Positions 5,566-7,698 of a stretch of DNA of 7,698 nt are shown here, piece by piece. The notes under the pieces are model-generated. The model worked only from the letters and a program-made list of their open reading frames with translations. It was not told where the DNA came from and did no database searches. The stretch is taken from positions 1 through 7,698 of the forward strand of contig CAJLFU010000063.1 of NCBI GenBank assembly GCA_905205995.1, written 5' to 3'. The first letter of the stretch is position 1; the number at the start of each line of letters is the position of its first letter. A program made the position numbers and the translations under genes. Origin of the DNA: an uncultured Haemophilus sp. (GTDB taxonomy: Bacteria; Pseudomonadota; Gammaproteobacteria; Enterobacterales; Pasteurellaceae).

Positions 5566-6327
5566 TTATTTTAATAACTTGTCTATTACCCTAGAAACGG
5601 CAAAAAATCCAAAAGTTGCGGTTATCATAGTTGCCGCACCAAAACCATTCGCACAATTCATGGTAGCGGATACTTCACAGCCCTCGCCCATTTTAGGGAA
5701 AATCAGAGGCTGACTGGAAAACACTGCATCAACTGCGAACTTACGTTGTGGATTTTGGGTAAAATTAAAATCCTTACGTAAAACTGACCGCACTTTCGCC
5801 AATAATGGATCTTGGATCGTTTTGCTTAAATCAGCAATTTGGATTTTGGATGGATCTGTCTGCCCACCTGCGCCACCGATAGTAATAATCTTGATTTTAT
5901 TACGTTTGCAATAGGCAATCATCGCCGCTTTGGTTTTCACATTATCAATGGCATCAATGACATAATCATAGCCACGATTTAAGTATTCAGCTTGATTATC
6001 CGGTGAGATAAAATCATCGATAATATTCACCACACATTCTGGATTAATCAGCTTAACACGCTCTGCCATCACTTCCGTTTTAAGCTTGCCAATATTGCCG
6101 CTTAATGCAGGAAGTTGACGGTTAATATTGGTCACACAAATGTCATCCATATCAATCATGGTGATCTGCCCTACGCCACTTCGCGCAAGCGCTTCCACCA
6201 CCCACGAACCTACACCGCCAATACCAATGACGCACACGTGAGCCTGACGTAAATGCGCCAAGCCTTCTGGTGTATAAAGGCGTCCAATGCCGCCAAAGCG
6301 CTGTTCGTAGTTATCGACACGAGCCAT
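5566..6327 (-). CDS. tcdA: tRNA threonylcarbamoyladenosine dehydratase TcdA
   Basis: E1-like ATP-dependent enzyme (formerly CsdL/YgdL) that dehydrates t6A37 of ANN-decoding tRNAs to the cyclic form ct6A. The ThiF-type nucleotide fold shows the glycine loop GIGGVGSW (35-42), the Rossmann acid in IDMDD (58-62), NINRQ (67-71) and VIDAIDN (123-129). The family C-terminal segment MNCANGFGAATM (223-234) has a conserved Cys225. The length of 253 residues compares with 268 in E. coli. The start is the ATG at 6327-6325, which overlaps the mltA stop as TAATG and gives the family N-terminus. A TTG 15 bases upstream would add five residues but lies inside mltA and is less likely. E. coli also pairs tcdA with mltA, but places csdA-csdE next to tcdA. 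Those are absent here, where the neighbour is znuA. Confidence 0.95.
   Translation of the reverse strand: MARVDNYEQRFGGIGRLYTPEGLAHLRQAHVCVIGIGGVGSWVVEALARSGVGQITMIDMDDICVTNINRQLPALSGNIGKLKTEVMAERVKLINPECVVNIIDDFISPDNQAEYLNRGYDYVIDAIDNVKTKAAMIAYCKRNKIKIITIGGAGGQTDPSKIQIADLSKTIQDPLLAKVRSVLRKDFNFTQNPQRKFAVDAVFSSQPLIFPKMGEGCEVSATMNCANGFGAATMITATFGFFAVSRVIDKLLK
5787..5795 (-). repeat. DNA uptake signal inside tcdA
   Basis: Exact core in complement orientation (ACCGCACTT) within the tcdA coding sequence. It encodes part of AKVRSV. Confidence 0.85.
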
Positions 6328-7454
6328 TATTGTAGTACCCAAACGCGTCCATAGTGTTTTGATAAACCCGCGATATGGCCTGCTTGATCGCCAATACCAC
6401 GGTATAAGTCAAAGTGGTGACCATTTACCGCGCCGCCTACATCAAGTGCCACCATTAAGTGTAATTTGTGCGTGCCCATCCAGTTACCATCATTATCAAT
6501 ATCCGGCACTTCAACCAATAATACGGTACCTGAAGGAATGACATTGCGATCAGACGCAACCGCAGCCATTGGTACTAAAGGCACACCAGCAGAACCTTTC
6601 ACTTTTCCTGTTGGATCGTTTTTAAAGAAAACATAAGACGGATTACGTTCTAACAATTCCCGTACTCGAGATGGGTTTGCTTTACCCCATTCGCGGATCG
6701 CTTGAATGGACATTTTTTCTTTTGGAATTTCACCATCTTCTACTAACAAACGACCAACTGCTTGATATTTATAACCATTTTGACCGGCATAGGCTAAATA
6801 ATTTAAATTACCATCGCCGTAATCAACATAACCACTACCCTGTACACCAAGTAAGAAGTTATCCATCATTGAATCACTATACGCAAGCTCTAGGCCTTTA
6901 CCTGCCAATGCGCCATTGTAAATTTCCGCACGGCTATAACGTTTATAACTTGGCATCGCATAAATTGGGTATTGGTATTTGCCTTGTGCTGTACGGCGAG
7001 CATGAATAACTGGCGAATAATAACCTGTCATCAAGACGTTTTGATAACCATCAAAACCTTTCATAATTTGAGGGTTAATACCGTATTGTGCTAATTCATT
7101 CACATTAGCCCCTGCAAGCACCCAGTTTGTAATTTTTCCATAATTCGCAGCAAAGCGATTTGTTAATGAATTTGAATAATTACGAACATTCGTCAACTGC
7201 GTTAAAAAATCCCCTTGGTTGACGACCGCATTTTTATTCTCCACAGAAGCCACAGGGCTTAAAATAGCTTGTTGATAAGTACGTCCGCTATACTTTGCCC
7301 CAAATTTTTGTGGATCATCACCTGTCGCGGTACGCGGCATACTTGAATTATTTTTTGAAGAGACTTTACTTGGTGCTGAACCACATGACGCAAGCACCGA
7401 AACTGCCGCCATTACAGAGAGCATTTTTACAGCGAGATTTTGACGAAATTTCAT
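6327..7454 (-). CDS. mltA: Membrane-bound lytic murein transglycosylase A
   Basis: Lipoprotein that cleaves the MurNAc-GlcNAc bond of peptidoglycan and forms 1,6-anhydro-muropeptides, normally anchored to the outer membrane. The signal sequence ends in the lipobox LASC with Cys24 as the lipidated residue. GSAPS follows, with no Asp at +2, consistent with outer-membrane sorting. Residues about 130-300 form the MltA-specific domain (GYYSPVIHARR near 144). The C-terminal 3D/barrel domain holds VALDVGGA (335-342) and HHFDLYRGIG (346-355). Asp349 aligns with the catalytic Asp308 (mature numbering) of E. coli MltA as I recall it, and Asp338 with a second conserved Asp. The 375 residues end at VWVLQ, about ten short of the E. 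coli tail. AGGA at 7466-7463 precedes the ATG by eight bases. It is the first gene of the mltA-tcdA unit. Confidence 0.96.
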   Translation of the reverse strand: MKFRQNLAVKMLSVMAAVSVLASCGSAPSKVSSKNNSSMPRTATGDDPQKFGAKYSGRTYQQAILSPVASVENKNAVVNQGDFLTQLTNVRNYSNSLTNRFAANYGKITNWVLAGANVNELAQYGINPQIMKGFDGYQNVLMTGYYSPVIHARRTAQGKYQYPIYAMPSYKRYSRAEIYNGALAGKGLELAYSDSMMDNFLLGVQGSGYVDYGDGNLNYLAYAGQNGYKYQAVGRLLVEDGEIPKEKMSIQAIREWGKANPSRVRELLERNPSYVFFKNDPTGKVKGSAGVPLVPMAAVASDRNVIPSGTVLLVEVPDIDNDGNWMGTHKLHLMVALDVGGAVNGHHFDLYRGIGDQAGHIAGLSKHYGRVWVLQ

Positions 7455-7478
7455 TCTTATTTTCCTAAATTAAACTAG

Positions 7479-7505
7479 CTAATACAAAGTTGCATACGCT
7501 ATCAA
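7479..7505 (-). promoter_or_regulatory. Weak candidate mltA promoter
   Basis: Read leftward, TTGATA (7505-7500) and TATTAG (7484-7479) are 15 bases apart, shorter than the best spacing. No better pair is visible in the 191-base gap between mltA and the tRNA gene, which is otherwise AT-rich and featureless apart from the tRNA promoter. Confidence 0.25.
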
Positions 7506-7604
7506 AAATTCCCTTTGAGGACTAGCACTATTTCATAAAATGGTTAAGTAATATTCATTTTGTTTATTTTCTTAACAAACGGAAAGTCGAATTCAGTTTA
7601 AATC

Positions 7605-7632
7605 TTGCAATAATTTTTGAAACGAGTATATT
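7605..7632 (+). promoter_or_regulatory. Promoter of the initiator tRNA gene
   Basis: TTGCAA (7605-7610) and TATATT (7627-7632) are 16 bases apart. A discriminator, ACGCACTC, follows, so transcription would begin near 7639, a few bases before the mature tRNA 5' end. The spacing and position fit a strong stable-RNA promoter. Confidence 0.7.
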
Positions 7633-7645
7633 ACGCACTCTCAGA

Positions 7646-7698
7646 CGCGGGGTGGAGCAGCTTGGTAGCTCGTCGGGCTCATAACCCGAAGGCCGTCG
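7646..7698 (+). tRNA. Initiator tRNA-fMet (CAU), 3' part cut by the window edge
   Basis: The first 53 of about 77 bases are present and nearly identical to E. coli tRNA-fMet as I recall it. CGCGGGG begins the acceptor stem; its first C would leave the 1-72 mismatch that marks initiators. The D arm contains GGAGCAG and TGGTAGCTC. The anticodon CAT (7680-7682) sits on a stem with three consecutive G-C pairs (GGG with CCC), the signature that sends the tRNA to the ribosomal P site. The T arm, acceptor 3' strand and CCA lie beyond the window. Confidence 0.96.

Noticed and set aside
6325..6342. TTG start giving a 258-residue TcdA
   Set aside because: The five extra residues lie inside mltA and are not part of the family N-terminus; the ATG at 6327 overlaps the mltA stop in a normal coupling arrangement.
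7225..7233. ACCGCATTT in mltA as an eighth uptake signal
   Set aside because: One mismatch in the core (T for C) is known to reduce uptake strongly; not counted.
1..7698. Mobile element, CRISPR array, toxin-antitoxin or defence system
   Set aside because: No transposase, integrase, phage, Cas or paired small-gene signature is seen; all long frames are assigned to housekeeping families and no spaced direct repeats occur.

Overview
The window reads as ordinary core chromosome of a Pasteurellaceae bacterium, most likely Haemophilus or a close relative such as Aggregatibacter. Seven exact copies of the Haemophilus-type DNA uptake signal core (AAGTGCGGT or its complement) lie in 7.7 kb, at roughly the one-per-kilobase density known for Haemophilus influenzae. 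The DNA is AT-rich and every complete gene resembles a gammaproteobacterial housekeeping family. Species cannot be fixed from the sequence alone.

Layout. Bases 1-33 hold what looks like the first 11 codons of a leftward gene. A short divergent promoter region (34-199) separates it from a rightward KefB/KefC-type potassium/proton antiporter gene (200-2104). A strong two-way hairpin terminator (2107-2138) stands between this gene and a leftward block: rlmL (2140-4275), znuA (4394-5398), tcdA (5566-6327) and mltA (6327-7454). Transcription of that block runs mltA, tcdA, znuA, rlmL. The right edge holds the first 53 bases of a rightward initiator tRNA-fMet gene with a clear promoter.

Transcription units. 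mltA and tcdA overlap by one base (TAATG) and probably form a two-gene operon ending at a hairpin at 5534-5558. znuA has its own leader, with a candidate promoter and a 17-base near-palindrome that could be a metal-repressor site. rlmL has a consensus extended -10 promoter just downstream of a G/C-rich hairpin-forming repeat. The four genes are therefore probably three transcription units.

Functions. The genes serve separate tasks: potassium efflux under electrophile stress (KefC-like), 23S rRNA methylation (RlmL/RlmK), zinc capture (ZnuA), tRNA t6A cyclisation (TcdA), murein turnover (MltA) and translation initiation (tRNA-fMet). No mobile element, phage gene, CRISPR array, defence system or novel gene cluster was found. 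The points worth a second look are small: regulatory palindromes, the placement of uptake signals, a dispersed-looking repeat, and residue changes in the Kef protein.
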